Below, in pieces: positions 19,438 through 28,885 of a stretch of DNA of 64,000 nucleotides. The stretch's first letter is position 1; the number at the start of each line of letters is the position of its first letter. The position numbers were made by a program, and so were the translations under genes. The notes under the pieces were generated by a model that saw only the letters and a list, made by a program, of their open reading frames with translations, made no database searches and had not been told where the DNA came from. Location of the stretch: positions 248,001 through 312,000 of the forward strand of contig JBQJBP010000002.1 in the NCBI GenBank assembly GCA_052078155.1, in the 5' to 3' direction. This DNA comes from CAXBMB01 sp052078155. GTDB lineage: Bacteria > Pseudomonadota > Alphaproteobacteria > Kiloniellales > DSM-21159.

Positions 19438-20157
19438 ATGAACACGGAACACATCGTCAAATCCTATGACGCCGAACTTGATAATCTGCAGCAGACCCTG
19501 ACCCGCATGGGCGGTCTGGTGGAGACACAGCTGGACAAAGCCATGCGGGCTCTGTCCAACCGCAACAGCGAACTGGCAAAAGAAGTCATTGCCGGGGATG
19601 CAGAGCTGGACAGCCTGGACAACGAAGTCTCCGAACTCGTGATCCAGATGATCGCCAAACGCCAGCCCGTGGCCGATGACCTGCGCCGCGTGATCTCCTC
19701 TTTGCGGATTTCAGCCGATCTGGAACGCATGGGCGACTACGCCAAGAACGTCGCCAAACGTACCGTTGCGCTGAACCAGCTGCCAGCCGTACAGCCCGCT
19801 CATTCCATCCCCCGCATGGGCCAGCTGGTTCAGGCCAACACCAAACGGGTGCTGGATTCTTTCGTGGAAGGCAATTCGGACCTGGCCCAGGCCGTCTGGG
19901 AAGGCGACGAAGAGATTGATGAAACCTACACCTCTCTCTTCCGCGAAACCCTGACCTACATGATGGAAGATCCGCGCAACATCACCCCCTGCACCCACCT
20001 GCTGTTCATCGCCAAGAACGTGGAACGCATGGGGGATCATGCCACCAACATCGCAGAAGAAGTTTACTTCCGGGTGACCGGTGGAAAGATTGAGGGCGGT
20101 CGCCCTAAAGGAGACACCTCCAGCTTCGAGGTGCTCAAGGATGCCGAGATCAAGTAA
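19438..20157 (+). CDS. phoU: Phosphate signalling protein PhoU
   Basis: Links Pst transport to PhoR so that the Pho regulon is off when phosphate is plentiful. The 239-residue protein consists of two PhoU helical repeats; the conserved metal-binding signatures appear as ADLERMGDYAKNVAKR (about 96-111) and KNVERMGDHATNIAEE (about 196-211). It sits 56 bases after pstB and 12 bases before phoB. Confidence 0.95.
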   Translation: MNTEHIVKSYDAELDNLQQTLTRMGGLVETQLDKAMRALSNRNSELAKEVIAGDAELDSLDNEVSELVIQMIAKRQPVADDLRRVISSLRISADLERMGDYAKNVAKRTVALNQLPAVQPAHSIPRMGQLVQANTKRVLDSFVEGNSDLAQAVWEGDEEIDETYTSLFRETLTYMMEDPRNITPCTHLLFIAKNVERMGDHATNIAEEVYFRVTGGKIEGGRPKGDTSSFEVLKDAEIK

Positions 20158-20169
20158 GGATAGACTAAG

Positions 20170-20862
20170 ATGAAGCCCACCATTCTTCTCGTTGAGGACG
20201 AGGCGGCTCTTGTAACTCTCCTGCGTTACAACCTGGAACGCGAAGGCTATCAGGTCTTTGATGCACGCGACGGAGAAGAGGCCCTGACCCTTGCCAAGGA
20301 AGAAAACCCGGATCTGATCCTGCTGGATTGGATGCTGCCTTTGATGAGTGGCATTGAAGTCTGTCGTCAGTTGCGTCGGGCCCCGGAAACCCGGGAAACC
20401 CCCATCATTCTGCTGACGGCACGGGGCGAAGAAAGCGATAAAGTCCGGGGACTGGACAGCGGAGCGGATGACTACATCACTAAGCCCTTCTCACCGGCCG
20501 AGCTGATCGCCCGCATCCGGGCTGTGATGCGCCGTGCCAATCCGGCTCTGGATGGTGAGAAGCTGATCTTCGCTGATCTTTCCATGGATCTGGCTGCCCA
20601 CCGGGTCCACCGCGGCGAGCGGGCCATTCATCTGGGCCCCACTGAATATCGCCTGCTGCGGCACATGCTGCAGCAGCCTGGCCGTGTCTTCAGCCGCGAG
20701 CAGCTGCTGGATGCCGTCTGGGGCCGGGATGTTTATGTGGAGCTGCGCACTGTTGACGTCCATATCCGGCGTCTGCGCAAAGCCCTGAACGAAAACACGG
20801 AACCCGATCTGATCAGGACCGTGCGGTCTGCCGGGTACTCTTTGGACAACCCGCCCAGCTGA
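20170..20862 (+). CDS. phoB: Phosphate regulon response regulator PhoB
   Basis: DNA-binding regulator activated by PhoR. The 230-residue protein has a receiver domain with the acidic pair E9/D10, phosphoacceptor D53 (LILLDWMLP), conserved Thr in LLTARG and K105 (YITKPFSP), then an OmpR-type winged-helix domain from about 130 ending with the HIRRLRKAL recognition region. It is the last gene of the operon, with a strong terminator. Expected to bind the box before pstS. Confidence 0.95.
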   Translation: MKPTILLVEDEAALVTLLRYNLEREGYQVFDARDGEEALTLAKEENPDLILLDWMLPLMSGIEVCRQLRRAPETRETPIILLTARGEESDKVRGLDSGADDYITKPFSPAELIARIRAVMRRANPALDGEKLIFADLSMDLAAHRVHRGERAIHLGPTEYRLLRHMLQQPGRVFSREQLLDAVWGRDVYVELRTVDVHIRRLRKALNENTEPDLIRTVRSAGYSLDNPPS

Positions 20863-20904
20863 TGTTAACGGCTCAGCCGGACGACCTTTGGTCTGTCAGC
20901 ACAA

Positions 20905-20943
20905 AAAACGCCCCGTTTCTGCTGTCTGAAACGGGGCTTTTTC
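20905..20943 (+). terminator. Rho-independent terminator after phoB
   Basis: 10-base stem GCCCCGTTTC / GAAACGGGGC, loop of 8, then five T; preceded by an A-run, so it may also act for the convergent gene that ends at 20975. Confidence 0.88.
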
Positions 20944-20974
20944 CTTGCTGTCCTTCTAGATCCCGAACCCAGTT

Positions 20975-23686
20975 TTAGGCCTCGCCCATCTTGCGGGTGA
21001 CGATCACAACCGATGCATCATCCGGATCCGCTTTGCGGGTGAAGCCCAGCTCCTGGCAAACATCCAGCATCCGGTGATTTTCCTTCAGCACGCTTCCCCA
21101 GACTTCCGCAACGCCCCTCTGGTCCGCATGATCCAGAATGCGCTGCATCAGAGCAAATCCAAGGCCCTGCCCTTTCAGGTTGGATCGCAGCGCAACAGCA
21201 TATTCTCCCCTCTGGTTGTCCGGGTCACAGGACAGACGGACCACACCCCAGATTTCCTGACTGTCGTCAGGATCCAGCGCCACAAAGGCCATTTCCCGGT
21301 CATAGTCGATCTGGGTCAGGCGGGCGGCGGTTTCATGGGTCAGCTCGGTCACATAGGTGAAAAAGCGCAGGCGCAGATCTTCTTTGGTCAGATAGCCCAC
21401 CATCCGTTTCAGGGCCGGTTCATCTTCCGGTCGAATGGGCCGGATGGAAATGGCGCGACCATCCAGAAGTGTCAGCTGACCTTCCAGACGACGCGGATAG
21501 GGGCGAATGGCCAGGCGCTCACTGGTCACCCCCTCCACGGCCGCTTCGGCTGTCAGCCGGACCCGGGCATCCAGAGCAACCACCCCTTTGCTGTCCGCCA
21601 GCAGGGGGTTGATATCGACTTCTGCCACATCAGCTAAATCTGCGGCCAGCTGAGAGAGTTTCACCAGGCTGTGGGCGATGGCGTCCAGATCCGCTGCCGG
21701 CTGGTCCCGGTACCCCTTCAGCCTTTTGTAGACGCGGGTTTCCTCCATCATATGGTGAGCCAGCGACATGTTGAGCGGCGGCAGAGCCACGGCCTTGTCA
21801 GCGACAACCTCCACAGCTGTTCCCCCCTCGCCAAAGAGGATGGCCGGGCCAAACTGATGATCGAGTGTCATGCCAAGGATCAGCTCGATGGCCCCGGGCC
21901 GGTTGCTCATGGACTGTACGGAGAAGCCCTGCAGCGTCGCGTCTGGCCGGGTGGCTTTCACCCTTTTGGCCATGGCATGGGCAGCGTAGGAGACTTCTTC
22001 TTCCGTCTGCAGGTTCAGCATCACGCCCCCCACCTCACTTTTGTGGGTGATTTCGGGGGAGACGATTTTCAGGGCCACGGGAAAGCCAATGTCCCGGGCC
22101 GCCGCCTTTACTTCTTCCTCGCCGGCCACATGGCGGGTCGAAACCACAGGAATGCCATAAAGAGACAACAGCTCTTTGGATTCCGGTTCACTCAACCACT
22201 CCCGACCTTCGGTCCGAACCGCAGCCATCAGGGCCTTTGCCCGCGCCATGTCCGGTTCGATGGCTTCCGGATGGGCATCGGGCGTTTCCATCAGCAGTTC
22301 CCGCCCGCGACGATAGCGCACCAGATGCATAAAGCCCCGAACCGCCCGTTCCGGCGTGTCATAGGTGGGGTAGTGACCATCATTGAAGAACTGGCGGGAA
22401 CTCTGCGGAGCATCCTGCCCCAGCCAGGCGGTAAAGAGCGGTTTCTTGGGGCGGCGCTTGTTGGCTTTGTAAGTATCCACCACAGCCCGCGCGGCTTCTT
22501 CCATGTCCGAAACGGCGGTGGGGCAGTTCATCACCAGAACCGCATCAACATCCTGATCTTCCAGCAGGGCATCGAGGGCCGCGGCATAGCGGCTGCCCGG
22601 CGCATCCCCGATGATGTCCACCGGGTTGCCATGGCTCCAGGTCGCAGGCAGATGGGCGTTCATTTTCTCAATGGTCTCAGCTGACAGGCTGGCCAGCCGC
22701 CCCCCCTGGCCGACCAGTGCATCTGTCGCCAACACGCCCAGACCGCCGCCATTGGTCAAAATGGCCAGTTTGTCCTTGCCACCGTGGGACAGCGGCCGGG
22801 CCGTTGCCAGGGTTTGAGCCGCATCAAAGAGCTCTTCCAGGGTGGTCACTCGCAGCATGCCAGCCCGCTGGAAAGCCGCGTTGTACACCTCATCGGACCC
22901 GGCCAGGGCCCCGGTATGAGAGGCCGCGGCTTTGGCCCCTTCGGCCTGACGGCCCCCCTTGATGACAATCACCGGTTTGCCGCGGGCCGCTGCCCGGGCC
23001 GCCGACATGAACTTACGGGCATCGGTCACCGCTTCCACATACAGCAGAATGGCCCGGGTTTTGGGATCCAGCGCCAGATAGTTCAGCATGTCGCCAAAAT
23101 CCACATCCAGCATGTCGCCCATGGAAACCACATGGGAAAAGCCAATGCCGCGTGGCGTGGCCCAATCCAGCATGGCCGTCACCATGGCACCGGACTGGGT
23201 GACAAAAGCCAGATCCCCTTTCAGGGCGTTGATATGGCTGAAAGTGGCATTGACCCCCAGATGGGGCATCATGGTGCCGACACAGTTCGGTCCGACAATC
23301 CGGTAGGCATGCTCTCTGGCCAGCTGCAGGACCCGCTCTGCCCGGGCCAGACCCTCAGCATCATTGGATTCACCAAAGCCTGCCGTGATCACCACCGCCG
23401 CCCGGTTTCCCCGCTCGATCAGCTGTTCAATGACCGGGGAGACCGTATCAGGTGGGGTACAGACAACAGCCAGATCCGGTGCCAGAGGCAACTCAGCAAC
23501 GGACGCGTAAGCCAGAACCCCTTCCACCGCACTGTTGCGGGGGTGCACCGGCATGATGGGGCCGGAAAAACTGCTATTGAACAGGTTTTTTGCCAGCACC
23601 TGACCGACCGATTTCGGCCGATTGCTGGCCCCGATCAGGGCGATGGAACGCGGGGCAAATACCTTGTCAAAGTTAGCCAAAGACAT
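20975..23686 (-). CDS. NDP-forming acyl-CoA synthetase fused to GNAT acetyltransferase (Pat/PatZ/YfiQ-like)
   Basis: A 903-residue fusion. CoA-binding Rossmann domain (about 5-130, RSIALIGASNRPKSVG), succinyl-CoA-ligase-like domains (about 150-450), ATP-grasp domain (about 480-700, with KSEVGGVMLNL) and a C-terminal GNAT domain (about 730-903, with the acetyl-CoA loop NLKGQGLGFALMQ). Relatives (Pat/PatZ) acetylate acetyl-CoA synthetase and other proteins, and their synthetase part is reported inactive because the phospho-histidine is lost. Here the motif ASHTGALAGS with His257 is intact, so acyl-CoA synthetase activity is possible. ATG at 23686 fits the family start; the frame runs 32 codons further upstream without support. 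Confidence 0.88.
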   Translation of the reverse strand: MSLANFDKVFAPRSIALIGASNRPKSVGQVLAKNLFNSSFSGPIMPVHPRNSAVEGVLAYASVAELPLAPDLAVVCTPPDTVSPVIEQLIERGNRAAVVITAGFGESNDAEGLARAERVLQLAREHAYRIVGPNCVGTMMPHLGVNATFSHINALKGDLAFVTQSGAMVTAMLDWATPRGIGFSHVVSMGDMLDVDFGDMLNYLALDPKTRAILLYVEAVTDARKFMSAARAAARGKPVIVIKGGRQAEGAKAAASHTGALAGSDEVYNAAFQRAGMLRVTTLEELFDAAQTLATARPLSHGGKDKLAILTNGGGLGVLATDALVGQGGRLASLSAETIEKMNAHLPATWSHGNPVDIIGDAPGSRYAAALDALLEDQDVDAVLVMNCPTAVSDMEEAARAVVDTYKANKRRPKKPLFTAWLGQDAPQSSRQFFNDGHYPTYDTPERAVRGFMHLVRYRRGRELLMETPDAHPEAIEPDMARAKALMAAVRTEGREWLSEPESKELLSLYGIPVVSTRHVAGEEEVKAAARDIGFPVALKIVSPEITHKSEVGGVMLNLQTEEEVSYAAHAMAKRVKATRPDATLQGFSVQSMSNRPGAIELILGMTLDHQFGPAILFGEGGTAVEVVADKAVALPPLNMSLAHHMMEETRVYKRLKGYRDQPAADLDAIAHSLVKLSQLAADLADVAEVDINPLLADSKGVVALDARVRLTAEAAVEGVTSERLAIRPYPRRLEGQLTLLDGRAISIRPIRPEDEPALKRMVGYLTKEDLRLRFFTYVTELTHETAARLTQIDYDREMAFVALDPDDSQEIWGVVRLSCDPDNQRGEYAVALRSNLKGQGLGFALMQRILDHADQRGVAEVWGSVLKENHRMLDVCQELGFTRKADPDDASVVIVTRKMGEA

Positions 23687-23977
23687 GGCTAGAATCCTTA
23701 CTGTTACTGTCGGGCCGAGTGCCTGTTTGTTGCGATGCAACATAAACAGCAGAATCGCATGATCAACAATGATCTTCATCAATTGACCAGCGTCACAATC
23801 AGGATCTTTATGGCCCCACTATGCGGCGCAGAAACTGCAATCCCAAGACAATTCTCCAAAGAGATCTTTGCAACCAGGCACCAGGAGCCTTGGCTGTCTG
23901 AAGGCACAGGCGGATAAAGGATTGTCGCCGATACGGGCCTTTGGGCTATAAGCCTCCATGCCTCTTTCGCCACTTGG

Positions 23978-25009
23978 ATGAAGACCCACATGTCCGCCGC
24001 AAAAAGATCTGACCTGATCGAAAATCCCGAGAGCATACTTGTCTATGTGGGCCTGGATCTCCTGGGTGACGGCCTGATGAAGCTGTCATTTCTGCGCGCC
24101 TTGCGAGCCAGCTACCCGGGGGCAAAAATCACCTGGCTGGCGGGCAAAGGAAAGACCGTCTTCAAGGGCCCGCTGGCCCCCTTGTGCCAGGGTTTGCTGG
24201 ATGAGGTCATTGAAGAGGCAGCCATCGGCAACAAGGCGGGTGAACTGCTGGGAAAACCGCTGAAAGGTCGGTCTTTTGATCTGATAATCGACACCCAGCG
24301 CCGCTTCATCACCTCCGCCATTTTGAAGAGGATCAGTCATCGGCGCTTCATTTCTGACTGCGCCAAGGGTCTGTTGTCGGACTGCAAAAGCAATGGTGAG
24401 CGGCCAAAACGTATGGTCGACCAACTCCTGCGTCTGGTTTCACTGGCCCGCCATGGCCGTCCCGACGCACCTCTGGACAAGGTCCCGCTGCCAGGTCTGC
24501 CAGATCGTTACACCAGTCAGGCCCAGGAGCTTTTGCCTGCAGGACCGCGCTATCTGATTTTGGCCCCCGGGGCCGGAGGTCGTCACAAATGCTGGCCTCG
24601 CGAGCGGTTTCTGGCAGTCGGGCATGAGATGCAGGACAAGGGCTGGCAGGTGGTGGTAATGCTGGGTCCCCAGGAAGCCGAATGGCATGAGGAAATCAAA
24701 GAGGCTCTGCCACAGGCTCATCTGCCGCTGTCCGGCTCCGGAGCGCCCAAAGCCGACCCGTTACTGACCCTGGCCCTGGCCCAGCAATGTCAGGCTGCGC
24801 TGGCCAACGATTCCGGCCTGGGCCACCTGATCGCCGCCGCCGACATTCCGCTGGTCTCGCTGTTCGGCCCGACACCTCCAGCCAAGTTTGCCCCGGAGTG
24901 TCGCCAGCTGACAGTGCTGCGGGCCCAGGATTTCCCTGCCTCAGCCAGCGAACCGGAGGCGATGGCAAACATTCCCCTCACAGCGGTCGTCCAGGCACTC
25001 TCAACCTGA
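23978..25009 (+). CDS. Glycosyltransferase family 9 protein (heptosyltransferase-like)
   Basis: A 343-residue cytoplasmic protein of the ADP-heptose:LPS heptosyltransferase family. Seen: N-terminal ILVYVGLDLLGDGLMKLSFL in place of the usual nucleotide-sugar loop, the mid-protein PGAGGRHKCWPRERF, and the C-terminal donor-site pattern NDSGLGHLIAAADIPLVSLF followed by GPT. It stands alone between convergent or divergent genes, with no other LPS genes nearby, so the acceptor cannot be deduced. ATG at 23990 (MSAAKRSDL) is an alternative start with comparable support. Confidence 0.85.
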   Translation: MKTHMSAAKRSDLIENPESILVYVGLDLLGDGLMKLSFLRALRASYPGAKITWLAGKGKTVFKGPLAPLCQGLLDEVIEEAAIGNKAGELLGKPLKGRSFDLIIDTQRRFITSAILKRISHRRFISDCAKGLLSDCKSNGERPKRMVDQLLRLVSLARHGRPDAPLDKVPLPGLPDRYTSQAQELLPAGPRYLILAPGAGGRHKCWPRERFLAVGHEMQDKGWQVVVMLGPQEAEWHEEIKEALPQAHLPLSGSGAPKADPLLTLALAQQCQAALANDSGLGHLIAAADIPLVSLFGPTPPAKFAPECRQLTVLRAQDFPASASEPEAMANIPLTAVVQALST

Positions 25010-25017
25010 GCTTTGCG

Positions 25018-25157
25018 TTAGAGCATGATCGGTTTAGTTAGAAGCGCTTTGCGCTTGGAGCTAAACCGTGAATCATCCTCTAAAACATTGAAAAGAGACA
25101 AATTTACGCTTCAAGTGTTATCACCTAGTGAGTCCACTTAAACCAATTTGACTCTAG
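25018..25157 (+). repeat. Dispersed intergenic repeat, full copy
   Basis: 140 bases beginning TTAGAGCATGATCGGTTTAG and ending CAATTTGACTCTAG. The left half carries AAGCGCTTTGCGCTTGGA, an imperfect palindrome; then CCGTGAATCATCCTCTAAAA; the right half has GTTATCACCTAGTGAGTCC. It fills almost the whole gap between the glycosyltransferase stop and the convergent ampG-like stop. Confidence 0.8.
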
Positions 25158-25167
25158 CGCCCCGTCT

Positions 25168-26487
25168 TCAGGCCGCTTGCGGTTTGGCGGAGAAGAGCCG
25201 GGCAATGATCAGCAGCAGAATCAGGCCGGGCAAAGCCAGAAAGGTGGTGGCGATGAAGAACTCCACCCAGCCCAGACGATCCACCAGCCAGCCGGATCCG
25301 GTCGACATCAAGGTACGGCCAAAGGCCATCAGAGACGTCAGCAAGGCATACTGTGTGCCGGTAAAAGCCAGATTACAGAGGCTTGAAAGATAGGCCACAA
25401 AAGCCGCCGACCCCAATCCGCCGGTAAAGGAATCAAAGCCCACCGCCAGGGTCAGGAAATCAATGTCAGCCGGCATGTCCGGCTGAAACCCCCGGGCGGC
25501 CATCCAGGCAAAAAGCAGATTGGTGATGGCCTGCAGAACGCCCCCGGTCAGCAGAGCTTTAACCACCCCCAGTCGCTGGACCATCCAGCCGCCGACAAAG
25601 ACACCCACCAAAGTGGCCACGACCCCCAGCAGCTTGGTAACGCTGGCAATTTCTGTTCCGGTAAAACCCAGCTCCCGATAAAAGGGATTGGCCATGGTCC
25701 CGGCAATGGCATCGCCGTACTTGTAGAGCAGGACAAAGAGCAGGATCAGCCACCAGCCGGGCCGGGTGATGAAATCCGCCAGCGGGTCGATGACTGCCCG
25801 CTTCAGAAAATCGAGCCAGGTGCGATCCCGGCTGTCCTCTTTGGCCAAATCACCCGGCAGGTCAGGCTCAGGACCGACCAGCACGCCCAGCATGCCAACC
25901 CCCACCAAAGCGGCCATGATAGCAAAGACAAAAAACCAGGAGATAAAGTCACTCAGGGCCAGCGCACCGGCCCCGGCCGCAATCATGCCCACCCGATAAC
26001 CGGCCTGGGTGACCGCAGCTCCGGCCCCCTGTTCATCCTCCCGCAGGACTTCAATGCGATAGGCGTCGATAACAATGTCCTGACTGGCTGACAGACTGGC
26101 AACCACCAGGGCCGCAAGGGCCATCAGACCGGGGGCCCCAACGGGATCAGAGGTTCCCAGCCAGAGGATGCCCGCCACCAGCAGCAACTGAATGAAAAGG
26201 ATCCAGCCGCGACGGCGCCCCAGCAGCTGGTGAAAGAGCGGCAGCTTCCAGTGATCCAGCAAGGGGGCCCACAGGAACTTAAAAGCATAGGGTGTGGAAA
26301 CGGCGGCAAAGAGACCGATGGTGGTGCGGTCCACGCCAGCGGTCGACAACCAATAGGATAGCGTGGAAAACCCCAGCAACAGCGGCAGACCACTGGAAAA
26401 TCCCATCAGGAAGATGGCCAACTGCCGCCGATTGCCATAGAGACCCCAGGTTTCCTGCCACCGGCTGGCCCGCTCTGTCATCCCCAT
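25168..26487 (-). CDS. AmpG-like major facilitator permease (muropeptide transporter family)
   Basis: A 439-residue, 12-or-more-helix MFS protein. The N-terminal GFSSGLPLLLGFSTLSYWL and the FKFLWAPLLDHW loop are the AmpG pattern; AmpG proteins import anhydromuropeptides for cell-wall recycling and can affect beta-lactamase induction. No ampD or ampR homologue is nearby. The TTG one codon before ATG 26487 is open, and a second ATG follows two codons later; a GGCGGGA site precedes them. Substrate is inferred from family only. Confidence 0.83.
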   Translation of the reverse strand: MGMTERASRWQETWGLYGNRRQLAIFLMGFSSGLPLLLGFSTLSYWLSTAGVDRTTIGLFAAVSTPYAFKFLWAPLLDHWKLPLFHQLLGRRRGWILFIQLLLVAGILWLGTSDPVGAPGLMALAALVVASLSASQDIVIDAYRIEVLREDEQGAGAAVTQAGYRVGMIAAGAGALALSDFISWFFVFAIMAALVGVGMLGVLVGPEPDLPGDLAKEDSRDRTWLDFLKRAVIDPLADFITRPGWWLILLFVLLYKYGDAIAGTMANPFYRELGFTGTEIASVTKLLGVVATLVGVFVGGWMVQRLGVVKALLTGGVLQAITNLLFAWMAARGFQPDMPADIDFLTLAVGFDSFTGGLGSAAFVAYLSSLCNLAFTGTQYALLTSLMAFGRTLMSTGSGWLVDRLGWVEFFIATTFLALPGLILLLIIARLFSAKPQAA

Positions 26488-26584
26488 CAAGTCCCGCCTC
26501 TGTTTTACGCTGCCAAGAAAGTCTTATGGCACAGCATCCTGATCAAAGACACCGGACAATCAGGGTGAATTTGTGGCGGACAGC

Positions 26585-26617
26585 AAAAAGGGGCGCTCCT
26601 TCACAGGAGGCCCCTTT
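26585..26617 (-). terminator. Rho-independent terminator after typA
   Basis: On the minus strand, stem AAAGGGGCCTCC / GGAGCGCCCCTTT around TGTGAA, ending in five T, about 25 bases past the typA stop. The hairpin also lies upstream of the divergent gene start at 26487. Confidence 0.82.
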
Positions 26618-26641
26618 CCGATATCTGGCTTTCGCGGTTGC

Positions 26642-28474
26642 TTAACCCGCTTCTGCCTGACGGCGACGCAGGTCCCGCTTACGCTCATGCGGGCACAGGA
26701 AGCGCTTGCGCAGACGGAAGGACTCAGGGGTCACTTCCACCAGCTCGTCATCCTCAATGTAGGCCAGAGCCTGCTCCAGGCTCATCTGCCGCGGCGTGGT
26801 CAGGCGCACAGCTTCGTCCGTGCCAGATGCGCGCACGTTGGTCAGCTGCTTGGCTTTCAGCACGTTCACATCCAGGTCGTTGCCCCGGCTGTGTTCGCCA
26901 ATGATCATGCCTTCGTAGACCGGCATGCCCGCACCAATGAACATTTCACCACGGTCTTCCAGGTTCCACAGCGCGTAAGGAACAGAGGTGCCCTGGTTCA
27001 TGGAGATCAGCACGCCGTTGCGCCGGCCTTTGATCGGGCCCTTGTAGGGCGCGTAGCCATGGAACAGGCGGTACATGATGCCGGTGCCGCGGGTATCGGT
27101 CAGAAATTCACCGTGATAGCCGATCAGGCCACGGGACGGGGCCAGGAAAGACAGGCGCACTTTACCACCACCGGAAGGGCGCATCTCAGACAGCTCAGCT
27201 TTGCGTTCGCTCATCTTTTCAACGACCGCGCCGGAATACTCTTCGTCAACGTCAACGGAAACCTCTTCAATGGGCTCCATCTTGACGCCATCTTCCTGGC
27301 GGAACAGCACCTGAGGACGGGAGATGGTCAGTTCAAAGCCCTCCCGGCGCATGGTTTCGATCAACACGCCCAGCTGCAGTTCCCCGCGTCCAGCCACTTC
27401 AAAGGAGTCCTTGCTTTCGGACTCAGTGATGCGGATGGCCACATTGCCTTCGGCTTCGGCTTCCAGGCGGGCCCGGATCATGCGGCTGGTGACCTTTGAA
27501 CCTTCCCGCCCGGCCAGTGGGGAATCGTTCACGGAAAAGCGCATGGACAGGGTCGGCGGATCAATGGGCTGAGAGGCCAGCGGCACATCAACCGAGGTAT
27601 CACAAAGGGTGTCGGCCACGGTGGCTTTGGCAAAACCAGCCAGGGCAACAATGTCACCAGCCTGTGCTTCTTCCACCGGCACCCGCTTGAGACCCCGGAA
27701 CGCCAGCAGTTTGGTCAGGCGCACGTCTTCGATCTTCTGTCCGTCACGGGACAGGGCGCGCAAGGTGCTGTTGACCTTCAGGGTGCCCGTTTCAATACGG
27801 CCGGTCAGAATACGACCCAGGAAGGGGTCAGATTCCAGCGTGGTGGCCAACATGCGGAAAGCGCCGGTGGCATCGGCCTTGGGCGACTCAACATAGCTGA
27901 CGATGGTTTCAAAGAGACAGTTCAGGTTTTCTTTGGCATCACCCAGGTCTTTGACTGCCCAGCCCTGTTTGGCCGAGGCGTAGACGCAAGGGAAATCCAG
28001 CTGATCTTCATTGGCGTCCAGCAGTGCGAAGAGATCGAAAACTTCACTTTCGACTTCGTCACAGCGGGCTTCAGGCTTGTCCGCCTTGTTCACCACAACA
28101 ATGGGGCGCAGGCCACGGGCCAGGGCCTTCTGGGTAACAAACTTGGTCTGCGGCATGGGGCCTTCAGAGGAATCAACCAGCAGCACCACACCATCAACCA
28201 TGGAGAGGATGCGCTCAACTTCACCGCCGAAGTCGGCGTGACCCGGTGTATCAATGATGTTGATCCGGGTGCCCTGCCAGTCAACAGAGGTACACTTGGC
28301 CAGAATGGTGATGCCCCGCTCACGTTCCAGATCGTTGGAATCCATGGCGCGCTCTTCGAGCTGCTGGTGGGACTGGATGGCCCCGGACTGCTTCAGAAGT
28401 TCGTCAACCAAAGTGGTTTTGCCATGGTCCACGTGGGCGATGATGGCGATGTTGCGCAGGTTCTCGACGCTCAA
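26642..28474 (-). CDS. typA: Ribosome-associated GTPase TypA/BipA
   Basis: Translational GTPase involved in ribosome assembly and stress growth. The protein has about 610 residues: G domain with AHVDHGKTT (G1), DTPGHADFGGEVER (G3) and NKADKPEARCDEV (G4), EF-G-like domains II, III and V, and the BipA-specific C-terminal domain. No ATG is available. The frame could open with TTG at 28492, but TTG at 28474 gives MSVENLRNIAIIAHVDHG, matches the family length, and has GGAGAG eight bases upstream, so I prefer it. Confidence 0.94.
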   Translation of the reverse strand: MSVENLRNIAIIAHVDHGKTTLVDELLKQSGAIQSHQQLEERAMDSNDLERERGITILAKCTSVDWQGTRINIIDTPGHADFGGEVERILSMVDGVVLLVDSSEGPMPQTKFVTQKALARGLRPIVVVNKADKPEARCDEVESEVFDLFALLDANEDQLDFPCVYASAKQGWAVKDLGDAKENLNCLFETIVSYVESPKADATGAFRMLATTLESDPFLGRILTGRIETGTLKVNSTLRALSRDGQKIEDVRLTKLLAFRGLKRVPVEEAQAGDIVALAGFAKATVADTLCDTSVDVPLASQPIDPPTLSMRFSVNDSPLAGREGSKVTSRMIRARLEAEAEGNVAIRITESESKDSFEVAGRGELQLGVLIETMRREGFELTISRPQVLFRQEDGVKMEPIEEVSVDVDEEYSGAVVEKMSERKAELSEMRPSGGGKVRLSFLAPSRGLIGYHGEFLTDTRGTGIMYRLFHGYAPYKGPIKGRRNGVLISMNQGTSVPYALWNLEDRGEMFIGAGMPVYEGMIIGEHSRGNDLDVNVLKAKQLTNVRASGTDEAVRLTTPRQMSLEQALAYIEDDELVEVTPESFRLRKRFLCPHERKRDLRRRQAEAG

Positions 28475-28885
28475 GGCGGTCTCTCCGGTCAAATAGGCGT
28501 AAGCCCGACTGTCGCCACCTTGCTCTTAAGCCAGGGGTCGTCGGAATAAGCCAATACTGCTGTTAGACCCAGGCGGCACGCCGGTCTGTCCCCAGTCGGA
28601 ACATCACAGAGCAACGCAACGGGTATCGGCCCTCTCTGGACCAAGCTCTTAAAGATAGCGCGAAAGCATTACAGTTTCGTCAAAGCTCAAAGGCTCCCGG
28701 GAAACTCACGGGAGCTGCAAGGCCTGACGGATCTTTGCTGACGTGCGGGCGGTTAAAGCAGAGCCCACAGACAAAAGCAACCAATCCCTGAGGGATTATG
28801 ACGAATGCCTGTCATGCAGTGCCATATGGGGCAGTTGCTCAGGAATGCAACGCCCCCTTTTGGAAAAAACAGCTCCGGACGACAC
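28475..28885. other. Intergenic region upstream of typA
   Basis: About 410 bases without a supported gene. A 7-base inverted repeat GCTCCCG/CGGGAGC lies at 28693-28715 without a T-run. The region should contain the typA promoter, but I cannot pick it confidently. Confidence 0.4.

Noticed and set aside
28693..28715. Inverted repeat GCTCCCG/CGGGAGC considered as terminator or small RNA end
   Set aside because: No T-run on either strand and about 170 bases from the nearest upstream stop; kept only as a remark in the intergenic entry.
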